A stretch of DNA of 24,651 bases from Bacillota bacterium (GTDB lineage: Bacteria > Bacillota > Clostridia > Lutisporales > Lutisporaceae): NCBI GenBank assembly GCA_023230985.1, contig JALNWH010000019.1:1-24651 (forward strand), written 5' to 3'. The notes beneath the pieces were generated by a model. That model saw nothing but the letters and a program-made list of their open reading frames with translations. It made no database searches and was not told the origin of the DNA. Below, piece by piece: positions 7,215-14,964 of this stretch. Position 1 is the first letter of the stretch; the number at the start of each line of letters is the position of its first letter. The position numbers and the translations under genes are program-made.

Positions 7215-8486
7215 TTATTCCAATGTTGCTTGCAACAATAAGGGTTCATTAGCCCTATAAATTTTGGGAAATTGAGATATAGGCAATGGGTTAATGCCTA
7301 AACCGACTTCTACTGTATATCCGGGACGACCAAAGTCCTGTATAAACCAATCCTTATAACCCGCATAGGAAGCAATACCGAACAGCTCCTCCAGTGTATA
7401 TCCGCTGACTTTAGCCAATACTTCTCCAATAGGTCTTGATTCCGGCGGTGCCAAGTCCATGAAGTCCCAATATATAACTTCACCTTGACTATGGTATGCC
7501 AATACTAATCGGGGGGCTATATTTATTGTTAAGTCCCTGACAGCCCTCGTTTCAGGTTCCGAAAAAGGCTCCGGGCCGGAGTATCTGGTTGGGCCGGGTC
7601 CTACAATTCCCAGCTCCAGTTCTGCTTGTTTTGATAAATCCCACGCTGCATCATAATTATGATTCAAATCCACACCGCGGATATTCGCCTGCCACACCTC
7701 TGAAAAAGGCCTACCTGTATCATTCCATTTAAGTAAATCATCATAATAGGGATTGTCTGTACTTAAACCGTTTAACACCAAATCAACACCGTCAGGGTTC
7801 ACCATTGGCATTATATAAATGGTACTTCCTTGCAAAATCTCTCTAACATTATAACCGCTTAACAGACGACCTTCGGAATATGCCGCCGCTATATTTTCCG
7901 TGAATTTCATTAAAAGCGGTGATGTTATCCATTCTAAGGAATGATGTGCCGCATTATAAAAAACCTTATTTCCGCCGGTGCCTATTTTTATATAATATAG
8001 TTCTTTTCCTAAAACGCTTTTACCGGCTGATTCAATTTTCAGATAGGGAAACACTGCCTCTAATCCTGCTAAATCCCTTTCCATAATTTCATAGGTATAA
8101 TCAATTCGTGTGTCTACTATACCTATGCCAAAGGGAACAATTATTTCTTCTCCTATTTGTAAATTATATGGGTCTAACCCGGGATTTGCTGTCAATATAC
8201 GATTAACATTTGTACCAAAATTATCTGATATATAATATAATGTGTCACCGGGTCTAATAGTATAATTCGTATAGCCTTTTAAAAAAGGCTCCAAAGCCCT
8301 AAATGTTTCCGGACCTACTATTCCATCAACTGTAAGCCCAAAGCCCCTTTGAAAGTTCCTTACAGCATTTGCTGTTGCGTTTCCGTATATTCCATCAATT
8401 TCTCCAAAGTAAAAGCCAAGACTCCTCAGCATTGATTGTATTTCCATAACATCCGTACCTACTGAACCTATCTTTAAAACCCTCAA
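7215..8486 (-). CDS. M14 metallocarboxypeptidase with PG-binding and LysM domains (gamma-D-glutamyl-diamino acid endopeptidase type)
   Basis: Protein of 423 residues in three parts: a PG_binding_1 domain at about 2-68 (repeat G-x-x-G-x-D-V ... F-Q-x-x-x-G-L-x-V-D-G-x-V-G-P), a LysM domain at 74-118 (YTIRPGDTLYYISDNFG) and an M14 zinc carboxypeptidase domain at about 128-420. Expected zinc ligands are H182 and E185 (HHSLEWI) and H332 (AYHSQGE); the catalytic Glu is E393 in YTVEVGLG. The architecture matches gamma-D-glutamyl-L-diamino acid endopeptidase I of spore formers, which cleaves peptidoglycan stem peptides. No signal peptide is visible, consistent with a sporulation-related enzyme acting in the mother cell or released by lysis. 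The start is TTG, 6 nt after an excellent AGGAGGTG site. Confidence 0.9.
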   Translation of the reverse strand: MRVLKIGSVGTDVMEIQSMLRSLGFYFGEIDGIYGNATANAVRNFQRGFGLTVDGIVGPETFRALEPFLKGYTNYTIRPGDTLYYISDNFGTNVNRILTANPGLDPYNLQIGEEIIVPFGIGIVDTRIDYTYEIMERDLAGLEAVFPYLKIESAGKSVLGKELYYIKIGTGGNKVFYNAAHHSLEWITSPLLMKFTENIAAAYSEGRLLSGYNVREILQGSTIYIMPMVNPDGVDLVLNGLSTDNPYYDDLLKWNDTGRPFSEVWQANIRGVDLNHNYDAAWDLSKQAELELGIVGPGPTRYSGPEPFSEPETRAVRDLTINIAPRLVLAYHSQGEVIYWDFMDLAPPESRPIGEVLAKVSGYTLEELFGIASYAGYKDWFIQDFGRPGYTVEVGLGINPLPISQFPKIYRANEPLLLQATLE

Positions 8487-8546
8487 CTAAACACCTCCTA
8501 TAGAAAATGTAGCATAAGTGCTACGACAGTGTAATTCCGTAAATAT

Positions 8547-8599
8547 AGCAAAAAATAATATTGCATAAAAAGCTATTAACATCTTATGCAATATTATTT
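8547..8599 (-). terminator. Strong terminator after the class II aldolase gene
   Basis: Perfect 16-bp inverted repeat: arms 8553-8568 and 8584-8599, 15-nt loop. On the minus strand it runs into TTTTTT. It lies about 45 bp after the aldolase stop codon and so ends the unit that includes cyuA and the aldolase. Confidence 0.85.
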
Positions 8600-8642
8600 A
8601 TTTTGTGAGGTACACTAGAAAATAATACCTGATTATTCAATA

Positions 8643-9827
8643 TCAATTTTTGTTTTTTAACTTGGAATATCTCTCAATGTAGTTGTTTCTCATTAAAAGG
8701 CTATCATCTAAATCAATAGGCTTTGTCTTTTCAAATAAAGATGCACTAATATATGCCATGCAATTCTTTTCCACTATCATGCTTACTGCAATAGCATCTT
8801 CTTTGGTTCTACCGCAGCATACAACACCTCTGTTTCTTATAAAGACTGCAGAAGCATCTTCTAAAGCTTTTGAAACTTCTATAGCATCATTTTCTATATT
8901 TTTTATTATAACACCTACTATTTGTGCAAAATCATCAAGATATGGTTCCAACTCGATTTCGTAGTCACATATAGCTTTTACTGCAGGGCTGTTATTAAAT
9001 ACTATATGGTTTATTTCATTATGATTGTTGTAAATCGCATAATTTAGTATAGTTTCCTCCATTAGAATGTGGTCTGTGCTTCTAATTTCAATTCCTTCAT
9101 CCTCATTATCATAATATAAAAGGAAGCCTTTTTTAACTCTTTTACTGTTTGGATATTTACGCCAACAAGAAGTTTTAAATTTCCTCTTTTCATGGTGAAG
9201 CGAAAGAGCAAAGTCATTCATCTCCTCTGTATTAAAACAATTTTTCCCGCTTATTTTATAATATCGTTTCAATATATACTCATGACATGCTTTTTCCAAA
9301 TCAAAAGCTATAGAAAATGCTTCATTATAATCTCTACCCAAACAAATGGCACCATGATTTTTCATTATTACCGCCTTGCTGTTTAAACGATTTAAAGCTT
9401 CAATAATATTCTTTTTTAACATATTTGAGCCGGGCAAAGCATAGGCAGCACAAACTATTTTTTCCCCTATATGAGGATATCCTTCATCTATCTCAATTGA
9501 ATCCAAATCTGTTGTACTTATTATTGAAGCATTTTCCTGATGTGTATGAATTATAAAATTTATATCCGGATAATGTTTGTAGATTTCAGCATGAATACCT
9601 TTTTCAGAAGAGGGTACAACAACGCCGGCATAGCTGCAATCATCAATTTTTACCTCAACAATTTCATTAGGAGTCAATGTTAGGTAATCTCTTCCGCTTG
9701 GAGTTATGACAAAACTATCATTATCCATTCGACAGCTCACATTTCCCCAAGTCCTGACTATTAATCCGGACTCAACAAGTTTTAATCCTGCCTTTATAAC
9801 CATCTTCTTTGCTTCATTTATATCCAT
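8643..9827 (-). CDS. Class II aldolase/adducin-family protein with two tandem domains
   Basis: Protein of 394 residues, about twice the family's usual 200-230. The N-terminal half (1-190) is a complete class II aldolase domain: GNVS at 28-31, TPSG at 42-45, the catalytic-type Glu in SSE (73-75), zinc ligands H94 and H96 in HTH, and the third ligand H158 in KNHG. The C-terminal half (about 205-380) repeats the fold: 'AIYNNHNEINHIVFNNSP' aligns with the HTH region and 'AVFIRNRGVVCCGRTKEDAI' with the KNHG region. However, its metal-binding histidines are missing, so it is probably a structural or regulatory half. Substrate unknown; fuculose-phosphate-like sugars are typical for the family. It follows cyuA by 38 bp, with only a weak ribosome site. 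Confidence 0.85.
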   Translation of the reverse strand: MDINEAKKMVIKAGLKLVESGLIVRTWGNVSCRMDNDSFVITPSGRDYLTLTPNEIVEVKIDDCSYAGVVVPSSEKGIHAEIYKHYPDINFIIHTHQENASIISTTDLDSIEIDEGYPHIGEKIVCAAYALPGSNMLKKNIIEALNRLNSKAVIMKNHGAICLGRDYNEAFSIAFDLEKACHEYILKRYYKISGKNCFNTEEMNDFALSLHHEKRKFKTSCWRKYPNSKRVKKGFLLYYDNEDEGIEIRSTDHILMEETILNYAIYNNHNEINHIVFNNSPAVKAICDYEIELEPYLDDFAQIVGVIIKNIENDAIEVSKALEDASAVFIRNRGVVCCGRTKEDAIAVSMIVEKNCMAYISASLFEKTKPIDLDDSLLMRNNYIERYSKLKNKN

Positions 9828-9830
9828 GAT

Positions 9831-9874
9831 TCACATCCCGCATCTCACTTCTTACTTCCCAAATCTCACATCCC
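9831..9874. repeat. Short direct repeat between cyuA and the aldolase gene
   Basis: TCACATCCC occurs at 9831-9839 and 9866-9874 (GGGATGTGA on the minus strand), with a pyrimidine-rich TCTCACTTCTTACTTCCC stretch between them. The right copy includes the cyuA stop codon. It fills the whole 38-bp gap between the two genes and weakens the expected ribosome site of the aldolase gene. Confidence 0.4.
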
Positions 9875-11143
9875 ATTGGTCATAACTTTGATTATAGCTT
9901 CGTTAGTTTCCAGCATCCCGGGATTACAAACATATCCTAGATTTTTTATAACTTTTTTAAAATCTGATGCTACAATACCATCTGTAATGTTAATTACACC
10001 TCCGGCCATAGATAATAAAGCGGATTGTACCGCCCAACCGGCTGATAAAGCTAATTTATATGAACACCCTTCTTTACCGCCATCACATACTATACCTGCG
10101 ATACTTCCTACCATATTAATTATTGTTCCAAGCATTTCTTCGAGACTGCCGTCCATTAAGTAGGTTACTCCTACACTGGAACCTATACCTGCCGCTACAC
10201 CGCAGCCACACATCGCAGACAAAGTTCCGGTATATGATTTTATATAAAAAGTTATTAGATTACTTAATGCCAAAGCCCTTAAAAGTTTTTCTTTGGAAGC
10301 GCCGATTTTTTGTGCCACAGCATAGTTTGTAAGAAAAACAGTAATTCCATGATTACCACTACCGGCACTGCTCATTGCAGGCAGCCTGCTACCGGCCATT
10401 CTAGCTTCTGCTGCAGCCGCACATAAAACTTGTGCTTTATACATCACTCCGTCATTCATAAACCCGTCCTTTACCAGTTTTTCAAATTTCTTTGCCACAC
10501 CATCTTCCATAGCCATACCTTCATCAGCCAATGCAAGATTCATTTTAATGCCTTCATCAAGCAGATCCAGTTCTTCCAATTGTATACCCTCGGAAAATTC
10601 TAGGAAATCTTCTAAATCATAGTTTTGTATCTCTTCAGATTCTTTCTGTATGCCTGCACCTATGGTTTCACATTTTATGCTTTCACTGCCAAGCTCCGGT
10701 ATGGATGCGTTTAAGTGCTTGTCCTTGGTAACTACACAAATAGAACCTTCTGTGGTATAAAGTACAGTTTTAATATATAGCTTTGCACATCCTTCCTCAA
10801 CTGTCACTTGGACTTTACCTTGCTCCACAAGTCCTTTCGCTTTCGCCAAACCTTCTTCATCGATGGCGTCAATAACTTGTAAACCTTTTTCCGATTTTCC
10901 TGAAAATAAGCCTAAGGCTCCTGCTATGTCCAACCCTCTTTCCTTGATACCGGGGATACCTACCTTCATCCCATTTTTATAAAGACCCCCGTCAACTGAA
11001 ACCTCCAGTTTTTTTATTTCACCTTTAAGATTTTTTCTAGCCAGGGCAGTGGAATAAGCAACAGCCACAGGCTCGGTACACCCCGTTGCAGGCACTACTT
11101 CTCTTTTAAGTATGCTTAGCAATACTTTCTCTTTGTTACCCAC
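9866..11143 (-). CDS. cyuA: L-cysteine desulfidase (CyuA/UPF0597 family)
   Basis: Protein of 425 residues of the iron-sulfur L-cysteine desulfidase/serine-dehydratase-alpha-like family, which breaks L-cysteine into pyruvate, ammonia and sulfide. Family signatures are the N-terminal PATGCTEPVA (C22), the glycine-rich MAGSRLPAMSSAGSGNHGI, MCGCGVAAGIG and the C-terminal VCDGGKEGCSYK; the cysteines in these motifs are the likely [4Fe-4S] ligands. Length is normal. The start is GTG at 11143 behind an AAGGGG site. It lies about 90 bp behind uppP and just before the aldolase, and no transporter gene is adjacent. Cysteine catabolism fits an amino-acid-fermenting anaerobe. Confidence 0.9.
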   Translation of the reverse strand: MGNKEKVLLSILKREVVPATGCTEPVAVAYSTALARKNLKGEIKKLEVSVDGGLYKNGMKVGIPGIKERGLDIAGALGLFSGKSEKGLQVIDAIDEEGLAKAKGLVEQGKVQVTVEEGCAKLYIKTVLYTTEGSICVVTKDKHLNASIPELGSESIKCETIGAGIQKESEEIQNYDLEDFLEFSEGIQLEELDLLDEGIKMNLALADEGMAMEDGVAKKFEKLVKDGFMNDGVMYKAQVLCAAAAEARMAGSRLPAMSSAGSGNHGITVFLTNYAVAQKIGASKEKLLRALALSNLITFYIKSYTGTLSAMCGCGVAAGIGSSVGVTYLMDGSLEEMLGTIINMVGSIAGIVCDGGKEGCSYKLALSAGWAVQSALLSMAGGVINITDGIVASDFKKVIKNLGYVCNPGMLETNEAIIKVMTNGM

Positions 11144-11185
11144 AAAAACAACCCCTTCCTTTTTTATTTTTATTTGTTTTTTATC

Positions 11186-11213
11186 GGGCTGACAGAGTTG
11201 TCAGCCCCTACAC
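11186..11213. repeat. REP-like palindromic element, copy 2
   Basis: Inverted repeat GGGCTGACA/TGTCAGCCC (9 bp, perfect) around a GAGT loop, followed by CCTAC as in the element at 7171. It lies between uppP and cyuA, has no T tract on either strand, and is GC-rich against its surroundings. Confidence 0.5.
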
Positions 11214-11235
11214 TTCACCATCTCATTCCGCCCTG

Positions 11236-12021
11236 CTAAAAAAACATATGAATAACAAATTGGTCTAAAAACACTAACGCGCCTAAGCCAAAAACATAAT
11301 AGGAAAAATATCTTAACTTGCCTTTTTTCAAAATCCTTATCAAATATTTAATTGATATATAACCAAATATAGCCGAAAATATAAAACCGATTCCCAAATT
11401 TAAAGCATCTATATTATCTATTCCGACTACTAATATATCTTTCATATCAAATACGGCAGCTCCCAAAATTGCGGGTATGGATAGTAGAAAGGAAAACTTT
11501 GCTGCAAAGTCCCTATCCATATTGCGAAATAACGCACCTGAAATTGTTAAGCCCGATCTTGAAACAGCAGGTAAGATGGCAACACCCTGTAAAATACCAA
11601 CAAAAATTGCATCAGAGTATTTTGTCTCTTCCAAATCCTTAAACCCGTATACTATATTATCTGCAAAAATCAAAACCAAACCCGTTATAAAAAAGCCAAA
11701 ACCCAGCGTGCTACCGCTGGCAAATATTTTTTTAAAAAAATCATTACCGGCAACCCCTATGATGCCTATAGGTATAGTACCCACTATTAATAAGTATGTA
11801 AGCTTCTGAAAGGGTCTTCTTAGCAGCATTACAATATCTTTCCAAAATACTGCAAACACTGCAACTAAAGTGCCTAAATGCACAACAATTTCAAATGTAA
11901 GTCCCGGCTCTGTAATCCCAAATATTTTTTGCAAAAGAACAAGATGCCCCGAGCTGCTAATAGGTAAAAATTCTGTAATACCTTGTATGATTCCTAAAAC
12001 TATTGCCTGTATTGTTGTCAT
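11236..12021 (-). CDS. uppP: Undecaprenyl-diphosphate phosphatase
   Basis: BacA/UppP-type integral membrane phosphatase of 261 residues, which regenerates undecaprenyl phosphate for cell-wall polymer synthesis and can confer bacitracin tolerance. The two family motifs are present: the N-terminal EFLPISSSGHLVLLQ (18-32) and the central ILPAVSRSGLTIS. Several hydrophobic helices span the rest. The ATG at 12021 follows an AAAAGGAGAAAG site. It lies 73 bp after the Gx transporter gene and before cyuA, all on one strand. Length is normal. Confidence 0.95.
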   Translation of the reverse strand: MTTIQAIVLGIIQGITEFLPISSSGHLVLLQKIFGITEPGLTFEIVVHLGTLVAVFAVFWKDIVMLLRRPFQKLTYLLIVGTIPIGIIGVAGNDFFKKIFASGSTLGFGFFITGLVLIFADNIVYGFKDLEETKYSDAIFVGILQGVAILPAVSRSGLTISGALFRNMDRDFAAKFSFLLSIPAILGAAVFDMKDILVVGIDNIDALNLGIGFIFSAIFGYISIKYLIRILKKGKLRYFSYYVFGLGALVFLDQFVIHMFF

Positions 12022-12094
12022 TTTCTTTCTCCTTTTCTCTCTTGCTAATAAACAAGATATACTACTAATAAGTCTATTATAACTGATTTTAATA

Positions 12095-12610
12095 TCAATT
12101 AATTTTTAAAATTCTTTTTAGCGGACTAATGGAAAACTGAACTGTAAATCCTATAATAACACCGGTTATGACGCCGGATATTAACAATATGGGCAAATAG
12201 TAAAACAAGTATATATTTGAAAGTACAATACTTGCTACTATTATTTGACCGATATTATGAAATATTGCTCCGGCTACACTTATGGTGGGAATGCTGAAAA
12301 GACTCTTCCAATTTATATACAGATAAGACATGATTATTGCGCTTAAGAGCCCGCCTGCCAGACTATAAAAAAAGCTTGATATACCGCCGGCAAAAAAAGA
12401 ACCTAAAAGCGTCCTTAAAATAACCACTAAAATAGTCTCTTTAAGACCAAAAACTATTATAGTGAAAAGGCTGATAACATTTGCTAAGCCCAGCTTGACA
12501 CCCGGTACCGGAATAGGCACCGGTATAGCCCTTTCAATAAGATTCAAAACCAAGGCTTGTGATATCAATATGCTGAGCAGTATCAATTTTTTCGTTTTTA
12601 ACATAGCCAC
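12095..12610 (-). CDS. Gx transporter family membrane protein (heptaprenyl-diphosphate-synthase component I-like)
   Basis: Hydrophobic protein of 171 residues with about five membrane helices. It matches the family annotated as Gx transporter or 'heptaprenyl diphosphate synthase component I' (Hpre_diP_synt_I): IPVPIPVPGVKLGLANVISLFTI, LGSFFAGGISSFFYSLAGG and AGAIFHNIGQIIVA. The fold resembles ECF-transporter S components, suggesting a small-molecule substrate rather than prenyl synthesis, but the substrate is unknown. It lies 5 bp behind the NusG-II gene and near the divergent apbE. This trio is often found together, which points to flavinylation or membrane electron transfer (inference). Confidence 0.85.
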   Translation of the reverse strand: MAMLKTKKLILLSILISQALVLNLIERAIPVPIPVPGVKLGLANVISLFTIIVFGLKETILVVILRTLLGSFFAGGISSFFYSLAGGLLSAIIMSYLYINWKSLFSIPTISVAGAIFHNIGQIIVASIVLSNIYLFYYLPILLISGVITGVIIGFTVQFSISPLKRILKIN

Positions 12611-12615
12611 ACTTC

Positions 12616-12999
12616 CTAGTAAGAAACGCCATCCACGTCTGCTCTCATGCCGCCTTCTATATAAATTTGCACTTTATTGGGAAGACATACTATACTTTGT
12701 CCCACTTTATTTATAAAACCCGTTTTTACACATATTCTATCAGGACATATTACATCACTAACATATACTCCATCATTACTTACGTTTATATCAATAAACT
12801 TTTCATTTTTCAAATCTATATGAATGAGCTGTTCTTCTTTTATGCTATTAAGGTAAATCCGATCATATTCGATGCCATCTACGTATATTACCACTGCTTT
12901 GTTTTCTATATCTTTATAAATTGTTTTAATACCAAAATAAGATATCAAAGCCAAAACAATAACAATTAGAATAAATAAATCCCCTTTTTTTAACCTCAT
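12616..12999 (-). CDS. NusG domain II-containing membrane-anchored protein
   Basis: Protein of 127 residues with an N-terminal membrane anchor at about 7-26 (GDLFILIVIVLALISYFGI) and an extracytoplasmic NusG-II domain containing the typical ending DVICPDRICVKTGFINKVGQSIVCLPNKVQIYIEG. Two Cys pairs (C-P-x-x-x-C and a later C-L-P) are visible. It is probably exposed on the outer face of the membrane. The ATG has a GGTGAT site. It is the first gene of a same-strand run with the Gx transporter and uppP, and lies head-to-head with apbE, sharing a 196-bp intergenic region. Molecular function unknown. Confidence 0.85.
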   Translation of the reverse strand: MRLKKGDLFILIVIVLALISYFGIKTIYKDIENKAVVIYVDGIEYDRIYLNSIKEEQLIHIDLKNEKFIDINVSNDGVYVSDVICPDRICVKTGFINKVGQSIVCLPNKVQIYIEGGMRADVDGVSY

Positions 13000-13111
13000 A
13001 AAATCACCATTTAGTTTCTTTAATAATCGCTATATATTTGTATTCTCATCTTATAGTTTACATTTTTATATCATTTATTTCTATAGGTATTTTTGGCTTC
13101 TGTTATTTTGT

Positions 13112-13140
13112 TTGTATATTAAAAAAATATATGCTAAAAT
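13112..13140 (+). promoter_or_regulatory. Sigma-A promoter of apbE
   Basis: TTGTAT at 13112-13117, a 17-bp spacer, then TAAAAT at 13135-13140 with an upstream TGC (extended -10). It lies about 55 bp before the apbE ATG on the only plus-strand gene. Confidence 0.55.
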
Positions 13141-13195
13141 TTTATCGCAGACTAAAGACTTATAAAGCCAATTTGGAGGCTATCAGGAGGCCGAT

Positions 13196-14242
13196 ATGAA
13201 AAGAAAAATTTATTGCCATTTTACTATAATAATATTAGTTTTAGTTTTGTTTTCTACAATATTTTCGGGTTGTGAGATAAAGAATAAAAAACCTATTGTC
13301 AAAAGTAACTTTATATTAGGTACAACAGTAGACATTATTTTATATGATAGTAAAGATGACAAGGTAATAGATGATGTATTTGATAGGTTAAGAGAGATAG
13401 AAGAAAAAATGACCATTAACACGGAAGGCCCAAGTGAAATCATCAAATTAAACGAAGCCTCCGGTTTACATGATGTAAAATTAAGTCCTGATACCTTTTT
13501 TGTATTGGAAAAAGGACTATATTATTCGAAATTATCTGAAGGTAGATTTGATATAACTATAGGACCTTTGGTAAAACTATGGAATATCGGAACCGAGTAT
13601 GCCGCCGTACCTGAACCATCGGAATTAGTCAATACTATGCAATTAATAGATTATAAAAAACTACATTTAAATAAAAAGGAATATAGTGCAAGACTTGATG
13701 TTAAAGGCATGAAGGTTGATTTAGGTGCTATTGCAAAAGGGTATGCTGCCGATGAAGCTGCAAATGTTTTAAAAGAAAAGGGCATAGAGAGTGCAATCAT
13801 AAACCTCGGCGGAAATATATTGACAATTGGCAAAAATCCAAACGGTGAACCCTTTAAAATTGGAGTACAAGATCCCTTTGATCACAGAGGCGACTACTTA
13901 GGCATACTAAGTATCGAGGACAAAACTGTGGTTACATCCGGTATTTATGAAAAATTTTTTGAAAACAATGGAAAACAATATCACCATATACTTGATCTTG
14001 AAACGGGATTTCCTGCAGAAAACGAATTGGCAGGGGTTTCTATTATAACTGATATATCAATTGACGGAGATGGACTATCAACTATGGTATTTTTGTTTGG
14101 TTTGGAAAAAGGCCTGGAATTCGTAAACGATGAACCTGATGTAGAAGCAGTGTTTATAACAAAAAGCAAAAAAATCTATCTTTCAAAGGGGATAAAAGAC
14201 AATTTCATACTAACAAATAAAGGATACCATGTAGTAAACTGA
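13196..14242 (+). CDS. apbE: FAD:protein FMN transferase (ApbE lipoprotein)
   Basis: Lipoprotein of 348 residues that transfers FMN from FAD to a Thr/Ser of target flavoproteins outside the membrane. A signal sequence with lipobox F-S-G-C places the lipidated cysteine at residue 26. Core motifs include FILGTTVDIILYDS, DLGAIAKGYAAD (the Mg/FAD-binding region), NLGGNILTIGKNP, TSGIYEKFF, HHILDLETGFPA and DISIDGDGLSTMVF. Length is normal. The ATG follows a CAGGAGGC ribosome site. It is transcribed away from the NusG-II/Gx genes. No substrate with the D-x-x-(S/T)-G-A-T flavinylation motif was noticed in the window, so its target (for example RnfG/RnfD or NqrC-like proteins) must be elsewhere. Confidence 0.94.
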   Translation: MKRKIYCHFTIIILVLVLFSTIFSGCEIKNKKPIVKSNFILGTTVDIILYDSKDDKVIDDVFDRLREIEEKMTINTEGPSEIIKLNEASGLHDVKLSPDTFFVLEKGLYYSKLSEGRFDITIGPLVKLWNIGTEYAAVPEPSELVNTMQLIDYKKLHLNKKEYSARLDVKGMKVDLGAIAKGYAADEAANVLKEKGIESAIINLGGNILTIGKNPNGEPFKIGVQDPFDHRGDYLGILSIEDKTVVTSGIYEKFFENNGKQYHHILDLETGFPAENELAGVSIITDISIDGDGLSTMVFLFGLEKGLEFVNDEPDVEAVFITKSKKIYLSKGIKDNFILTNKGYHVVN

Positions 14243-14249
14243 ATTCAAT

Positions 14250-14522
14250 CTAGTTTGATTTCAGATTATCTCTTAAAAACTCAATCAATTGTATTTCATC
14301 CTTACTTAAAAATTTTAAACTTCTTTCTTTATCAATTACAAAATTTTTAATCATTATTGCTATTTGACTTTGCAATTCCGGGATTAATTCCTTCATCAAA
14401 ATGATGCAATTCGCTACTCGATATTCATCCATGGTTTCCATACATTCCATTATTTTTGAATATTTATTTTTAGCTTCTATATCTCCTTCTTCTGCTTTTT
14501 TGATTAAACTTTTTATGGGCAT
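14250..14522 (-). CDS. Hypothetical protein, 90 residues
   Basis: Small, charged, mostly alpha-helical protein of unknown family (begins MPIKSLIKKAEEGDIEAKNKY; one Cys at 27 and one at 39). The N-terminal EEGDIEAKNKY faintly recalls a Sel1-like helix, but I do not recognise a domain. It follows spoVAE by 76 bp and converges on apbE. A candidate promoter with perfect TATAAT lies in the gap, but the ATG has no recognisable ribosome site (GTTTACTCA precedes it) and no alternative start codon is in frame nearby. Real coding is likely from length and composition, not certain. Confidence 0.6.
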   Translation of the reverse strand: MPIKSLIKKAEEGDIEAKNKYSKIMECMETMDEYRVANCIILMKELIPELQSQIAIMIKNFVIDKERSLKFLSKDEIQLIEFLRDNLKSN

Positions 14523-14560
14523 TGAGTAAACACGTTGCCTTTCTTTAATGTTTTATTGTA

Positions 14561-14589
14561 ATTATACATTTCTTTTATAAATAGCACAA
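14561..14589 (-). promoter_or_regulatory. Candidate sigma-A promoter of the 90-residue gene
   Basis: On the minus strand TTGTGC (14589-14584), a 17-bp spacer and TATAAT (14566-14561). It lies between two arms of an imperfect inverted repeat (AGTAAAC...GTTG at about 14586-14598 and 14524-14536). Confidence 0.45.
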
Positions 14590-14598
14590 CTCGTTTAC

Positions 14599-14952
14599 TT
14601 ACCCTTTTGGTTTGAATATCAAAGAAGCCATAAATCCGAAAATTATGGCAGATGATACACCTGAGCTGGTCAATTCAAAAATACCTGTAAATATTCCTAT
14701 GGGCCCATCCTTTTCCAACTCTGTAAATGCACCTTTTAACAAAGAATTACCAAAACTACTGATAGGTACAGAAGCACCCGCCCCCGCAAATTTTATTAAG
14801 GGCTCATATAAGCCTAAACCACCTAGTATAGCTCCTGCTACAACTAAAGTACTCATAGTGTGGGCAGGAGTTAATGCAAACACATCCATCATAATTTGAC
14901 CGATAACACATATTAACCCACCTATTACAAAAGCCCAAAAGATTTTATCCAA
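14599..14952 (-). CDS. spoVAE: Stage V sporulation protein AE
   Basis: Small integral membrane protein of 117 residues and part of the SpoVA channel, which moves Ca-dipicolinate into the developing spore and out during germination. Family features: VIGGLICVIGQIMMD at the N terminus, TPAHTMSTLVVAGAILGGLGLYEPLIKFAGAGASVPISSFGNSL in the middle and a final hydrophobic helix. The related SpoVAC (15970-16434) shares the same VGGLICVLGQ and AGAGTAVPITGFAN patterns, showing common ancestry. The start is TTG behind GGAGTG. It lies 12 bp after spoVAD, the third gene of a minimal AC-AD-AE set typical of clostridia. Confidence 0.93.
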   Translation of the reverse strand: MDKIFWAFVIGGLICVIGQIMMDVFALTPAHTMSTLVVAGAILGGLGLYEPLIKFAGAGASVPISSFGNSLLKGAFTELEKDGPIGIFTGIFELTSSGVSSAIIFGFMASLIFKPKG

Positions 14953-14964
14953 CTATTTCACTCC

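Noticed and set aside
7058..7249. 63-codon minus-strand frame between the M14 peptidase and cdaA
   Set aside because: It runs through the GC-rich palindrome and the cdaA promoter region, overlaps the end of the peptidase gene, has no RBS and gives a low-complexity hydrophobic product.
11186..11207. Hairpin between uppP and cyuA as a rho-independent terminator
   Set aside because: No T tract follows the stem on either strand; the shared CCTAC flank with the hairpin at 7171 fits a dispersed repeat better.
12667..12969. 100-codon plus-strand frame opposite the NusG-II gene
   Set aside because: Tyr/Ile/Phe-rich composition expected from the complement of an AT-rich gene; no RBS and no domain.
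14236..14266. Symmetric CTGAA...TTCAG hairpin at the end of apbE as a terminator
   Set aside because: The stem has an internal mismatch, is AT-rich, includes the stop codon and lacks a T tract.
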